Of a DNA stretch of 64,000 bases, positions 44,061 to 55,317 are shown in pieces. The DNA is from Massariosphaeria phaeospora (Eukaryota > Ascomycota > Dothideomycetes > Pleosporales). The notes beneath the pieces are model-generated. The model worked only from the letters and a program-made list of their open reading frames with translations, searched no databases and had not been told where the DNA came from. The DNA lies in the NCBI GenBank assembly GCA_011032825.1, contig JAADJZ010000005.1:873001-937000 (forward strand), given 5' to 3'. Made by a program: the position numbers and the translations under genes. The number at the start of each line of letters is the position of its first letter. The stretch's first letter is position 1.

Positions 44061-45155
44061 TCATAGAGAGCTCTCCACCCTGACCAGTTCTTCGAATGCA
44101 TCGCACCATCGGCGGGTCTCTTCTTTGGTCGGCCTTGGGAGTGGTTTGCGTGCATATCCTCCATAATTGAAATGGGCCATGAGGGCGGCTTTCGTGCCAA
44201 TGATGCCGCCTTGGATGGCTGCCCAGTCGCCGCGAGCCACGACGGCTTGCAGCTTGCGTGCCTCTGCATACTGGCCTGTCTCGAACAGCTCAACCAGCTT
44301 GACGCACGCCTTGGGGGCGATGTTCGCCATGCCACCGATAATTCCTGATCCTCCACCAATCAAGGTCTGCAAGGTGAAGTCAACAGACCCACCCATGCAC
44401 ATGAAGCCGGAGCCGGGATCGGAGACGGTTGCAGCACGCGTAGCGGCCGCAATGCGGTTCAGTTTACCAGTGTTGCCACAGGTCAGCTTGCAGCCAACGA
44501 TGTTTGGGTACTTTGACAGTTCGATAATGGCATCCGAGTTCAGATCCATCCCGGACACGGCACCAGGGTAATTGTAGATGAGGATAGGAATAGGAGATGC
44601 GGTAGCTACGTCCTGGAAGAAACTGATGACGGTATCTTTCGAGAAGAGACCCTGGTAGTATGCAGGCGGCAGCACCAATGCGTAGTCTCCGCCAGCGGAG
44701 GCTGCTTCTTCACAGAGCTCGATGGTTTCCCTAGTCGACTGGGCTCCACACCCGACAATGACAGGCATGTATCCAAATCCGGCCGCGTCAAGAGCCTTGC
44801 GAGTGGTGCTGGTGATCAGATTGCGTTCCTTATGAGACAGATGGACTGCTTCGCCGTTGGATCCTTGAGTGGTTATGCCAGCGACGCCTGCCTTTGCCAG
44901 GCGGACAGCATGGCTAGCTGTCGTCTCCACGTCAACATTGTCATTCAATGGATCGAAGAATGCTACAGTTGGAACGTAGATGCCCGGAACCAAGGATCGG
45001 CGTAGGCCCACATCGGCGGATTCGACAGAGCTGGTTTCGAAAGAGTCGTTGTAGTGGCTCATGGTATAAGGAGATTGTACGGCCTGATGAAGAGAGAAGC
45101 CAGAGCCAGTGGTGAAGCTATGTGCAGGAGACGGTGCGTCGTTGTGAGGTGCCAT
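44061..45155 (-). CDS. DHDPS/N-acetylneuraminate-lyase-family aldolase
   Basis: Intronless, minus strand, 364 residues from the ATG at 45155 (MAPHNDAPSPAHS). A second in-frame ATG (MSHYNDSFE, residue 32) is possible; the frame upstream of 45155 is unlikely to be translated. The class I aldolase TIM barrel is clear: GIYVPTVAFFDPLND, TTQGSNGEAVHLSHKER (the GxxGE substrate loop, 98-102), PVIVGCGAQSTRETIELCEEA, ILIYNYPGAVSGMDL (catalytic Tyr at about 196) and NIVGCKLTCGN (Schiff-base Lys at about 223), then GGGSGIIGGMANIAPK. Enzymes of this family cleave or condense 2-oxo acids with an aldehyde (dihydrodipicolinate synthase, 4-hydroxy-2-oxoglutarate or deoxy-sugar-acid aldolases). Fungi do not use the diaminopimelate route to lysine, so an aldolase role is more likely. 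Confidence 0.9.
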   Translation of the reverse strand: MAPHNDAPSPAHSFTTGSGFSLHQAVQSPYTMSHYNDSFETSSVESADVGLRRSLVPGIYVPTVAFFDPLNDNVDVETTASHAVRLAKAGVAGITTQGSNGEAVHLSHKERNLITSTTRKALDAAGFGYMPVIVGCGAQSTRETIELCEEAASAGGDYALVLPPAYYQGLFSKDTVISFFQDVATASPIPILIYNYPGAVSGMDLNSDAIIELSKYPNIVGCKLTCGNTGKLNRIAAATRAATVSDPGSGFMCMGGSVDFTLQTLIGGGSGIIGGMANIAPKACVKLVELFETGQYAEARKLQAVVARGDWAAIQGGIIGTKAALMAHFNYGGYARKPLPRPTKEETRRWCDAFEELVRVESSL

Positions 45156-46696
45156 AGTGAAATATTCGGCGGGAACCGGATTGGCTTTTATACTAACGAA
45201 GACGGTGCAGAAAGCGGAGAGAGGTGACAAACAATAATGATCCAAACGGAACAACAACGATACGCCAACGGTACAGAAACGTCAGTGATGGTTTTCGTTA
45301 CCTACCGAGCATAGTACGCGGATAGATCTGGTACTTAAATAGTTCACGCCAGAGAAGCTCTCTGGCCATGGTGACATGGTCTGAGCCTTTGGCAAGTGTG
45401 GGGGTCCGGCTGACGGCTTGGTCAAGGAGGATTGGAATCGCGGGAGGGCAAACAAGGCGTGCACAGAGTACGCACCACGCGTGAAGGACCAGGACTGAGC
45501 AGGCATCGCTGGTGTGCAAAGGGGCGGTGACTGTCGAGGCGCTCGTTTGAACGCTGCCGGTGTCAGGCACGGCTTCCAGGGTGTCCGCCAATCAACGAGG
45601 CGTGCATGGTCTCGTCGGCGTTTGCTTTTTGCCTTCACACTGGCGGTGGGCAGCTGGACAGGATGCGAGAGCCTTTCGCGGTCGGATCTTGGCCGGAGCA
45701 GAGAGCAGGGGAGGGACGCCTGGCGACGATCTCCTGCAGGCCGCTGATAGGGCGATCATGGCCACCGCTCGTCTCACCCATGCGAAGGGTTGGCGGGCTC
45801 GCAAGAGAGCGTTGGGGCAGGCCGTTCGGGGAATGCTAGCGTGGGGGTGGGGAGTCGAGCGGCGGTCTCCTCGCATCATCTGATATCACAACCACGACCG
45901 TGGACCCGACCGCCATCGACCGTGGTGGCCGGTCGTGGCGGCCGTGAATTTGCTGCGGCCATTCACGACAGGCAGTCGCCATTGCGGAGGCCAGAGACAT
46001 GAGCGTCCCAAGAGGATGCAAGACGTGGCAGTCGTTGACAAGCGGCTGGCCGGGGTGTCTCGTCACAAGGCCGTCCAGCATCAGCGCGCAAGCAGCCTCA
46101 GCAGCAGTCATCAATATCGCAGCGCCGCAGAGCCCATGGTCAGGCATGAATCGAGGCCGTTGACGGACACGTTCGGGCTGCTGCCACGGCGCAGAGAGAC
46201 GGGGCATGACGACGCCCCATATGTGTGGATGGACCCCCACGCCTTGTCATTCTCGGTGGCGTTGATGGGGCCACGACCGGCCATAGCCACCGTGAATTGC
46301 ACGTCGATTCTCTCGACATCACGTCTTTGCCCCTGAGGCGAGGGGTTGGCCGCGCATTTCCATGGTTCATCGTCGCCATTACGTTCGCGAACTCAATCGC
46401 CGCTTTGCCCGCGCCGAGATATACTAGGGGAGCTCCAAGGCGAAAACAGAAGGTCGTTACAAGTAGTTGGGACCGTGGGAGGGTACCGAAGGAGTTGGTC
46501 GGCAGTCAGTATAGTCAGGAGAGTGCGTCCCGAAGGCGTGGAAAAGCTCCAGGCTGTTGTTGCTTTTTGCTTCCAACTCCCAGGCTTACCGGCGCGAGAA
46601 GGGCACTGCTTGGATCGTTGTGTTGCGGTTCCTGATGCACGGTGGAGGCCGCCCTGTCCCCCACGCCAACGCCTGTGGCAACTGGTGCACAGAGCA

Positions 46697-46725
46697 CAGT
46701 CAAGCGTAGTCAAGCGCAGTCAAGC
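46697..46725. repeat. 10-bp tandem repeat, three copies
   Basis: Three tandem units of (C/T)AGTCAAGCG-type sequence in the gene desert. Confidence 0.8.
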
Positions 46726-47701
46726 CTCAACAGCGAGGCGAGGCATCGTTCTTCTTACATGAGGCATTCCCCTTTTCCGCAAACCGACCCCGCGACGCGC
46801 AACCGCCGACGACGATTTCCGCACGGGTTCCTGCTGGCCGCAGCCTCGCATTGGCACGCACGAGGAAGAAAATTTTCACCTGCAGGTCGTGGTCTGCTCG
46901 ACGTATTCTCCGTGGCTCCGTATACACGTCGCGTAATGGGAATCAAGGCACGCAAGTGTGTTGACTTTTGCAATGCTGGTCGGCATAGTGCAGGCCGTTT
47001 CTGTCGACTTTGGGCAACATGCACTCAGTTTGCATGCGTGTCCACAGCCTCGCGAGGACGGAGGCCGAGGGGGGGACCGAGGTTAACGCCTGGCCGCGAG
47101 CTATTACCCCACAGATGGCGATCGATGCAACATGACGCCCCCGCTTTCTGACCACGTTCACCCTCCTGACCACACCCTCCGGCTCGCGCCTCTTTCCAGT
47201 CCTTTGACTTGCATGACGCCCAGTCGTCCCATTTGACCACTTCGCGTGCCGGCAGTGCTATTTCGATGTGTTGGAGCCAATGCAGAGCATGTTGTCCGAG
47301 CTACTGTCCAACCGCGCCCCATCCAAGTCATCTACGGCGTGGTAGCAGCAAACAGTCGTCAAAGTTTACCGCCTGCGTGGCAGCCATGTGATTGTCGTGG
47401 GTGTGGCGCTACTGGTGTACGGGCTAAGATAGCTCAACTCCGCACGACGACAGAGACCCTCTAAGGACAGCAGGGGGGAACAGTGGTCCGCCTGTTACTG
47501 GCTCCCTCATCTCCCCTGAAGACTTTCCCACGAATCCAGGGCACGGCAACAGCTGTTTAGATCAGGGGAAAGAGAGAGACTACTCTAGGCCAGAGGCCTG
47601 AGTGCGTGGGACGTATGCGTGTCAGACGTGGATCTCCAGCTTGCGAATTTCTATTCACCTGATGCCGCTTACGGGAATAGATCAACCTCTGGTTCACGGA
47701 A

Positions 47702-47910
47702 ATGAGGTTCCAGGTGTACTACAAGATGCGGGGATACGGTCTAAGCTGCATCCAGAACACCCTTCGCCTCTATCCAGTGTTACACGAACGTATATTCGAA
47801 AAGAGCACACCATCGCAGATCACGTATTTCAAGACGCCACGACTAAATCCGGGTGACGCCGTACCACGGTGGTGGACCACCTCCCAAAGCTTCTTGTGTT
47901 GAGGGCTACG
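47702..47910 (+). pseudogene. Possible cytochrome P450 relic (K-helix region)
   Basis: One frame reads YGLSCIQNTLRLYPV, close to the fungal P450 K-helix signature (xETLRLYP, here with Asn for the conserved Glu). About 35 codons further on, in a different frame, PYHGGGPPPKASCVEG resembles the LPxGGGPDGxxPxxVxKG stretch that follows the K-helix in CYP52-like enzymes. Stops and at least one frameshift separate them, and I find no heme-binding Cys motif downstream. If real, it is a short, old fragment. The match could be chance. Confidence 0.3.
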
Positions 47911-50900
47911 ACGATATCCAGAATACTTGGCTGGCTTTCATACTAAAGTAAAACTGAATAGGAGTATGCTATGACACCGAACTCCGCTTCGTATCCCAGC
48001 AGCGGCATGACATTCCTTCTGATATCCATCTGTGAACAAACACTATGTGCTGGATTACTACCCAAGGACAGTTCGGGAAGGGCTCCTTGCAACCCATGCT
48101 CTGTGTAGGGCCAAAGTGATCGGCCATGACTTGCCTGAGGGTAGTAGATCCTGTCTAGAATCACTCCAGGCTTCCGCACTGTGCATTCGCTTCCGGCACT
48201 AGAGTCAACATGTTGCCCAGCGTTCGCCACTGCTATCACAAGTCGTGCAACTGTTACCCCGTACTTGTTTCACCGATGAGCCTCATTGCCTACAATTCCC
48301 CGGAGCCGATCAAGTCGTGGCGATCGCGTGGGGTGAGCATGCCCATGCGCTCAACTTCCAAGAGCGGTCAGCGTGGGATGCCAAGATGAAGTCGAGAAGT
48401 GAAATCCGACGTCGTTGCATCATCTCCGAGTCTGAACCTTGTTTTCCTCAACAGTTATATCTGGTGTCTTGTATCGGAATTTATCGAGAAGCGGTCAGAA
48501 TCACCCCACGCCTCTCGGAAAATTAGTTCCACGAATCGTTGCTCTTCCCTAGCCAAGACCACAGGAGTCACAGTACATGGAAGAAAGTAAGGCAGACCTT
48601 GCAGGGGATCTATTACCCTCACGAAACTGATTGAAAATCCCTCAGTTGCAGCTGGACCATTCTATCATACACAATCGGACCACTGTTGCTGGGGCTAAGC
48701 TTGGCTCTGAGGGGCAATGCACAGCAATCCTACAATTTCTGATCTAGATGAAAGAGCTTGTATCTGAGTCCGCGGATCGGCAGAACTACATTGCAAAGAA
48801 GCACATGGGTGTAGCAGATGGCTCCCGTCGCCGCTTAGGATATCTAAGTTTAGACGTAGCTTCGTTTGGATGACGCGCAGGCGGCACAGCAGGAAGGGTA
48901 ATTCTTTGCAGGAAATGGCGTTCAGTGACCTGCTGTCGGAGTCTATTCTGGTAACGTAATCTGGGAGTAATTGCCCAAAGTGAGGCTACTCTTAGCCCCG
49001 CATCTGCGACTGTCTGTATCTGGAGGCCAAGCCCGCAATCTTTGCAGGGCCTTCGTGTCACTCTCGCGCCCGCGGGCATCAGTGGATCCTGGAGGAGCTA
49101 GAGATTCTTGCATTGCACAAGGGTAGCCGGGCCCAGTGACAATTAGCTTATTAGCAAAGCTAGCCACACGCAGACGACGGAACCCAAGTCACTGCTAGCA
49201 GATGTCGTTCTCGTGGGGACCCCGGGACCGCTCTTCTCGCCGCATCACATAAATGAGTCGGACCACTTTGGGCATTCGATCTGACGACAACGAGGAACGA
49301 CGGGCCTGTAGCTTTTACGGTAAACATTTTCCATAAAGCTCCGTGAGGTGTGTCAAGCGTTAGTCAATACTTCCGGGCCCAGCCGCAGTGAAGTCAGGAG
49401 TGCTACTCAACTACACACACCACGGCAGACTAGGATGCGGAAAGCAAGTCAACCTACATACATGCTCGCAGGTATGCATGTATGCACGTCAAAATAATAG
49501 GTTGATGGATGTGTTCGCGGGGTTTGCCGTGTGCTAAATACGCGGGGTACTCCAGAGTCCACACAACCGAATCACTCGCTCCTCCATACATCAACTTCGC
49601 ACATCCCCACTTCTCTGCGAAGGCGCTGTCCTCTCAACAAAGCGAACTCGGACACTAGGCTTTTACCACAGTGTCTGCTGCGCCGACAGCTCATCGTGCT
49701 CCAACAGCTTCCTTTCAGCTGTCTACGTTGTCGAGAGCCTGCTTAAAACGAAGCCTTACGCTGCATCCAGTCCAATCGCAGCCACGACCTAAACTCTTTA
49801 CGCATAATCCTCGGACCGTGTGTCTTGAGTACTGATAATTCCTGCATACATGCAGCGGCATCGATCCGGACCTCTCCATGTAGGTCATCGACCCGCCTCC
49901 CGCCCGCAGCCACATCGCCACATCTCGTAATCCGTACTCCGTACTCCTTCGCTTCTCCAGTCTATCGGAATGCAGACCGGTTCCACGAAGGATGCAGGAA
50001 GCATGTTGGTGGTGGCATGTGGCATGCCGATAAGGTGCCAACGGCAGAGTCCACCAGGGTGACATCGCACTACATCGGGCCGAAGAACAACCCCAAATCC
50101 GTCCCTCCACTAACTTCGGCTGCGGAGCTTCGGCACAGGAAAAGCCTCGCTTTCTCAGCTGGGAAACGCTTGTTTCGACCTTGACCAACCCCTCCGAAAG
50201 CCTTTACAAATCGTGGGGTAGCGGACGGCAAACTTATCGCCGATATCGAGCGTCCCTGAATCATTGCGACACCCCGTTTGATCGCCGAACTTGCTTCTGT
50301 ATAAAAAAACGCGCCAGCCTCGTTCCGAGGTCGAGTGAGGTTTCTCCTTCGCATCTCCGGAAAAGCGGTCAATCGAGGCTTCCTTCGTGTAGCTGAACAA
50401 CTCGGGATTTACCTACTGAAGCCTGAACACGTACAGTGGCTCGATTTCCTTGCTTCTCGAGGTCTTATCGCAGACGCCACGTTCTACGGTCCAGCAAAAG
50501 CGAGCACCCGGCCTAATCAAGTCGACAACAGTTGTTCATCATAGAGCTAGCGCACTACAGACCGTACAGTCATCCTTCTGTGATGCATTGCACTGCACTA
50601 CGTGCAGCAGATATGGCGGACGGGTCGTTGCTTTCTATCGCACTTCTGCATCGCATCACGATCCCCTATCTCTATTCTCGCATTTCCCGTCTTCTCCTCA
50701 ACCGTTCGGCGGGTTGAACCGTTCGCGCTGTTCCTTTTTCCTCAGCTCGATGTTTCGTGGCTTACGTTCCTATGCCCTTATGGATTCGGGTTCCAGGCTC
50801 TCCTCTATCACCTCCAAAGCGCTTTCCAGTCATGTTCTTTTTCTACTAAGATCTTGCTTGTATAGCACCCGTCTGTGTATTGTCCGAGTCGCAAGGTTCA

Positions 50901-52653
50901 TACGTAGCAGCGACAGTATCTGTAGGTTCCAGCACCAGCATCACAGTGTGATTTCCCATCCCCCGCAAAAGCAAACGATAGTAATCTCCGCGCCATCGTT
51001 CATTCGTTTTTGGACGGAAGTGGCTGCGGCAGGCTTAATGCAACGTAAACGTGTCTTTGAAGGATTCTGGACACTTGCTTTTTTCTTTCTTTTTGGGTCG
51101 CTTTTTCGTTCATGCTTGACTCGCTTGGCTTTCGTATTGCCAGAGCACTGGGCCCTCCAGTGAGTCAAGAGGTTGGCATTCTGGTGTGTTTGCTTTTGCG
51201 CTCTAGCTGCAGCTTTGCCTGGCATGATGGATTCTAGAGGTAGTTTGGAGCATGTCTGCGTTGCGTCGCTCGCTCGTGGATGGGATGGTACGAGGCGCGT
51301 GACTAGCACTCACTCTCTCTACCACTCCCTACCCTACCTACTCCATTAGCAAAGCAGATTTTGGGACATCCAGCTGAGAGCAACGTTAACCCCGTCACCT
51401 ATTGCAAATCTCCAACAGATATTGTCTTTAGTTCTTGCGGTCACCAAGACGCCTCCGTTGAGTTGTGGTTTGGACATCGCAGATCCTACAATCTTGGTTC
51501 CCAACATGATCAGCACCGTAGTGCGACATCACGCGGAAGTATCTGGGTAGAAAGACCGAGAGTTTGCAGCATTTGTGAACAAACAATGTGATGTTCTTAT
51601 GGCAATCTTCAACTTCTCTTTGTCATAGGCAGGCGAGCGGCTTCAAGTAATCGGATACCCGGGCCACGGTTCGCAACCATGATCGCGAACACCGTCACTA
51701 CCAAACCCTCCACCAGCTCCATCCGATCTACCATCCACAAGGGACAGTAACAGTATGTAATTCTTCAAAATTCAATTACGTAGCGGTCCTTGCTTTCGCG
51801 TCTAACCTCCACGCTCTTATTTCGAAGATCATCGCCTCTACCTTAGCGTCTTCCTTTCTTATTCACTCTTTTCGGTTCGCGCGCGACAAGCTTTGGTATA
51901 CTATTACCGTTTCGGGTATCACTTAGAGCCTTAGTCTGCCCTACTCTTTCGTGCTAACAGACTAATGACATCTTGTGGCGCACTACTCATTTCCTTTATT
52001 GGAGGTAGATCTCGCGAATCTGGTTTCCCACGTGGAATAGATGTGACATGCATGCTGCAAGGAGATGCGGATGTGGGGAGGGCTAGCTACCCACGAGTTA
52101 ATATTAAGGTACGAGCGCGACGCATTGCTAAGCAGGGGATTGGCATGGTGTATTCAATAGGAATGACACATCGTCAAGGCGCATGGCATGGCGATAGGGT
52201 AAACGTGGAATTCGATAATGCAAGCGCCGATGAAGTAAGGTGAATGCCGACAAATTCATCAGTGTATAGCCTCGATGTTCTTGAAGAAACGACTCACTAC
52301 AAAAAACTCCAAATTCACTCGACTTCGATGGAGTAGTAGAGATTATCACTCTGATAGTAAGCGCTGTCCAATATTGGATATTATCATGAGAAGATCTAAT
52401 TGAGTACCCTTTTGATTATCTAGGTATCTAACAATCGCATAAGAGAAAAACAGAGATGGAGGTAGTTTTCCTGTAAGTCTCGAAGGAGTATCCGAACAGA
52501 TACCTCGAGACATCTGTCGTTTCGAGAGCTGTTCGCGAATTGACCCGTAATTTGACAAAGGAAAAAATAGGAAAATGGTGAGTCACAAACTAAGCTTCCC
52601 TCCTGTGGTATTTGAGCTTAGGAGTGAGACGGAAGCTGGGACTGAATGAAAAA

Positions 52654-53404
52654 TCATGAAGAAAATCCGGCTTTTAGGTATTTGGACATCCCACTGAGAT
52701 GGCCGGGGAGGTCCCAACCTCCGAAAAACACCTTCACATCCTCTCCCTCGCGCTGTCTTACTTCTTGTTCGATCAATGCCTTGCTCGTCGAAATATCTAT
52801 TGACCATGGAGTAAGGTGTTCAACAGAGCAGTCAAGTATGTAGATTCGCCCGAGAGAGGGAAATGCCGATTTGAGGGTGGGTGTTTTGTCTTCCATGTAT
52901 TCATAGACGGCGTGGCAGTGGGGTTGGATAGAGGCTACTGCATTACGCTGCGCTGGCGATAGTTGATATGCCCAGTCGAAGAATCCTCTGAGACCCCCGA
53001 GGAAATTGAGAACCGAGAATGTGAACGTGTTGAGTGCATATGGCATCACGGTCGTCTCTTGTTGAATCTGGCGGCATATCTCGGAAAGTCGAAAAACAGC
53101 GTAACCGGACTGACGATACTGCTGCCGGACTCTTCTTACTCGACATTTCTTTGGCCCGTTTTCGTAGTCTTGCCCGTCCTCCCAGATCTCTATACCTTCA
53201 CCACCTGTAGCAAGCTCCCAGATTCTATTTCTGATTTCACCAGGAAGACGTAGAAGAGGTGATCCGATGGAATTGCGTTTGGAACTTTCATAGTGTTAGA
53301 TTTTGTACCTGCCTCGTGAGATACTTGACCTACATTTTGTCGAGGCGTGTCTCTGGCTGCTCAGTGGCGTGAACATCTTCGTCTAGTTTAACTTGACAGG
53401 CCAT
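52654..53404 (-). CDS. Small LLRLPGEIRN-family protein (DUF7730/F-box-like), copy E
   Basis: Two exons on the minus strand: 53404-53334 and 53284-52654, 233 residues, with a 49-nt phase-2 intron in the same position as in copies A-D. Exon 1 encodes only 23 residues plus two bases (MACQVKLDEDVHATEQPETR). Exon 2 has GSPLLRLPGEIRNRIWELATGG, EGIEIWEDGQ, LSEICRQIQQETTVMPYALN and FPSLGRIYILD. The CRQxxAET block has diverged to CRQIQQETT, and the protein is the most distant of the five. It lies 43 kb from the others, beyond the gene desert. Function unknown. Confidence 0.75.
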
Positions 53405-53919
53405 GCTGTAATCCAGTTAATACTGTAGTGTAGGCTGGAAACCGGTAGACAGTTGTGTGGCTGCAGGAAATGGTAGGTGTAGGGGAGATAAAAGTTCTTT
53501 TGTACGCGTGACGTCACAGCGACGGGTTCTATCGAGGTGAAATTATCACCGTAGAAACCGCGCAAGAAATATGTAGTGTGAAAGAAGTGTCGCGGCATTA
53601 CTGCTAACCTCATGGAGAGCTAGTCGTTCAAAGGAACAACCAACCGGAGAAGAACCTTGTTAGTATTGAAGGGTTTCGAGCAATCGAACGAGAGAGATCT
53701 ATGGTAATTAGTGATGAGGGCAGGAAACTAGAACTATGACAATCACTCACCGCTTATGCTTGTAGCCGTAGTAGCGGACATCATCCGCGAATGCGGATCT
53801 ATCACGCTATTAAGAACACTAGAATCAATGCATAAACGCGTCCAACATGCTAGATTTCAAGGTGTTGGGTATATTGGAAAAGAGACATGTACAACATCAA
53901 GAACCACCACTGCCCAATT
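53405..53919. other. Intergenic between copy E and the GH114 gene
   Basis: Upstream side of copy E and 3' flank of the GH114 gene. No feature recognised. Confidence 0.5.
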
Positions 53920-55317
53920 TTACAAACATTGATAATACCACGGTGCTGAAACGCCCTGGCACCGGTACGGCGACTGCAAGGGGTCAAGTTAGCAAACAAT
54001 TGAGACGGAACGCCATATGAGGCATTGGGTTCCACATACCTCGCAAACTGTACAGCCTTTCCAGTCATTTCCACCGCATTGATCCCAGTGTTTGGCTGTG
54101 CATCCTCCACCACCTGGCGGTGTACTTGTTGGTCTCTGGCTGCTCGAGGTCCTATTCGGCGTTGAACTGGGTGGGGGTGGCGGCGGCCTCGACGTGGTAC
54201 TCGGTATTGGAGGGTTCGGAGGCCGTGACGTAGTTGGTCTGGGAGGATTCGGTGGCCGTATTGTAGTTGGCAAAGGAGGATTTGGTGGCCGTGTGGTAGT
54301 CGGTCTAGGAGGATTTGGCGGTCGCACTGTAGTTGGCTTGGGTGGATTTGACGGCCTTGGTGGACTGGTTCCTCCTTTCGTTGGTGTCTCCACTTGGCTG
54401 CCGTCGCAATATATCGTAAACCCATCTAGGTTCATATTCTTCAACACAGTGCTCATCCCGGCGGTGCCTGGGCCTATACAGTATGTTGAGTTCGCTTGGG
54501 AGGGGTTCAGCGGTATTGGATACTCGATGTGGAAGACGGGTTTGTTGGTGGCCAGAAATCGATCGTAGGCCTGGCACTCACTGAGTTGAGCGCATTGCTC
54601 GTTCACTGCAAAATCCATGATTGGTGTAAGAGCGTCCAATATGTCCAGACTATTCTTTAACCCGATTTTCATGTTGTGTCCAGCGGCAATACCTTGCATC
54701 CATCGCATGTATTCGATCGCGTCGGTGTTCTTCAAATTAAGCCCATTGTCGTTTTGCTACAGAAGTCAGTTTAGAGAGACTTGGATATTAGAGCATTCAT
54801 ACGTATCCATCTGTTTGAGTAGTTAGTACATTATAATCCAAGCGACTAACGATGCTTCTCTTCCGTCGTGCTCAAGAGGAAATGGAGAGGACCAACCAGT
54901 GTTGTCAGGATCAATAGCATCACATCCTTTGTCGGCGGCTAGCTTGATGCGAGCCTGCATAATGTTTCTGATTGCCGTGCTTCCAGTTCGTATCCATTTT
55001 TCATTGGGCCATTCAGGAAGAACCTTGCCGACGTCTGCTGTGGGAAATTGTCTCACATCGTCTCTCCAGTCTTCCACAGTTCCAGCGCTGAAATAGCAAA
55101 TCACTATCTTTCCAGCTGACTTCAGAGCTCTGATTGTTGCAGTGTCGCTGTCGAACAGATCGATATCCCAAACTGGAGCATCAGTTGGTGGTAGTGGTGT
55201 CTTCGAAGTATCGGGTGAACCCAGCAAGATGATTTGAAATTTCTGTCCGCGAGTGAACGTCACCTGCGCTATTGCAGGGCAAGCCAAAAGGCCCACCAAA
55301 AGTAACCAAAGCAGCAT
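53920..55317 (-). CDS. Secreted GH114 glycoside hydrolase with C-terminal CBM1
   Basis: Four exons on the minus strand: 55317-54897, 54810-54803 (8 nt), 54756-54040 and 53973-53920, 399 residues. A signal peptide (MLLWLLLVGLLACPAIAQ) is followed by the GH114 barrel: APVWDIDLFDS, IVICYFSAGTVEDWR, GCDAIDPDNTDGYQNDNG, IGLKNS, FAVNEQCAQLSEC and KPVFHIEYP. GH114 enzymes include endo-alpha-1,4-polygalactosaminidases that cut galactosaminogalactan. A linker of repeated RPPNPPRPTT units (about 110 residues) leads to a fungal cellulose-binding module (HWDQCGGNDWKGCTVCE joined by the last intron to SPYRCQGVSAPWYYQCL), with the CBM1 cysteines and aromatic face. The tiny second exon supplies part of the conserved DGY after PDN; without it the barrel motif is lost. 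Extracellular, probably cell-wall or biofilm polysaccharide degradation. Confidence 0.92.

Larger units (their letters stand above)
45156..52653. other. 7.5-kb gene desert
   Basis: No gene is supported. 45500-47400 is GC-rich with mutually overlapping frames on both strands (shadow-like, no motifs). 47500-52650 is closer to 50% GC with only short frames. Contents: promoter side of the aldolase gene; a 10-bp tandem repeat (46697-46725); a possible P450 relic (47702-47910); a small hairpin around 45944-45972 (CGTGAAT / ATTCACG); a GTACTCCGTACTCC motif near 49938; and a 237-codon frame (50450-51163) without recognised similarity. No tRNA or rRNA was recognised. Confidence 0.4.

Noticed and set aside
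45944..45972. Hairpin CGTGAAT / ATTCACG
   Set aside because: A 7-bp stem in GC-rich DNA is expected by chance and has no adjacent gene context.
45514..47240. Many overlapping frames of 60-170 codons on both strands
   Set aside because: High GC lowers stop frequency; the frames shadow each other and none shows family motifs.
50450..51163. 237-codon open frame on the plus strand
   Set aside because: No domain, signal or splice context, and overlapping frames in other phases are nearly as long.
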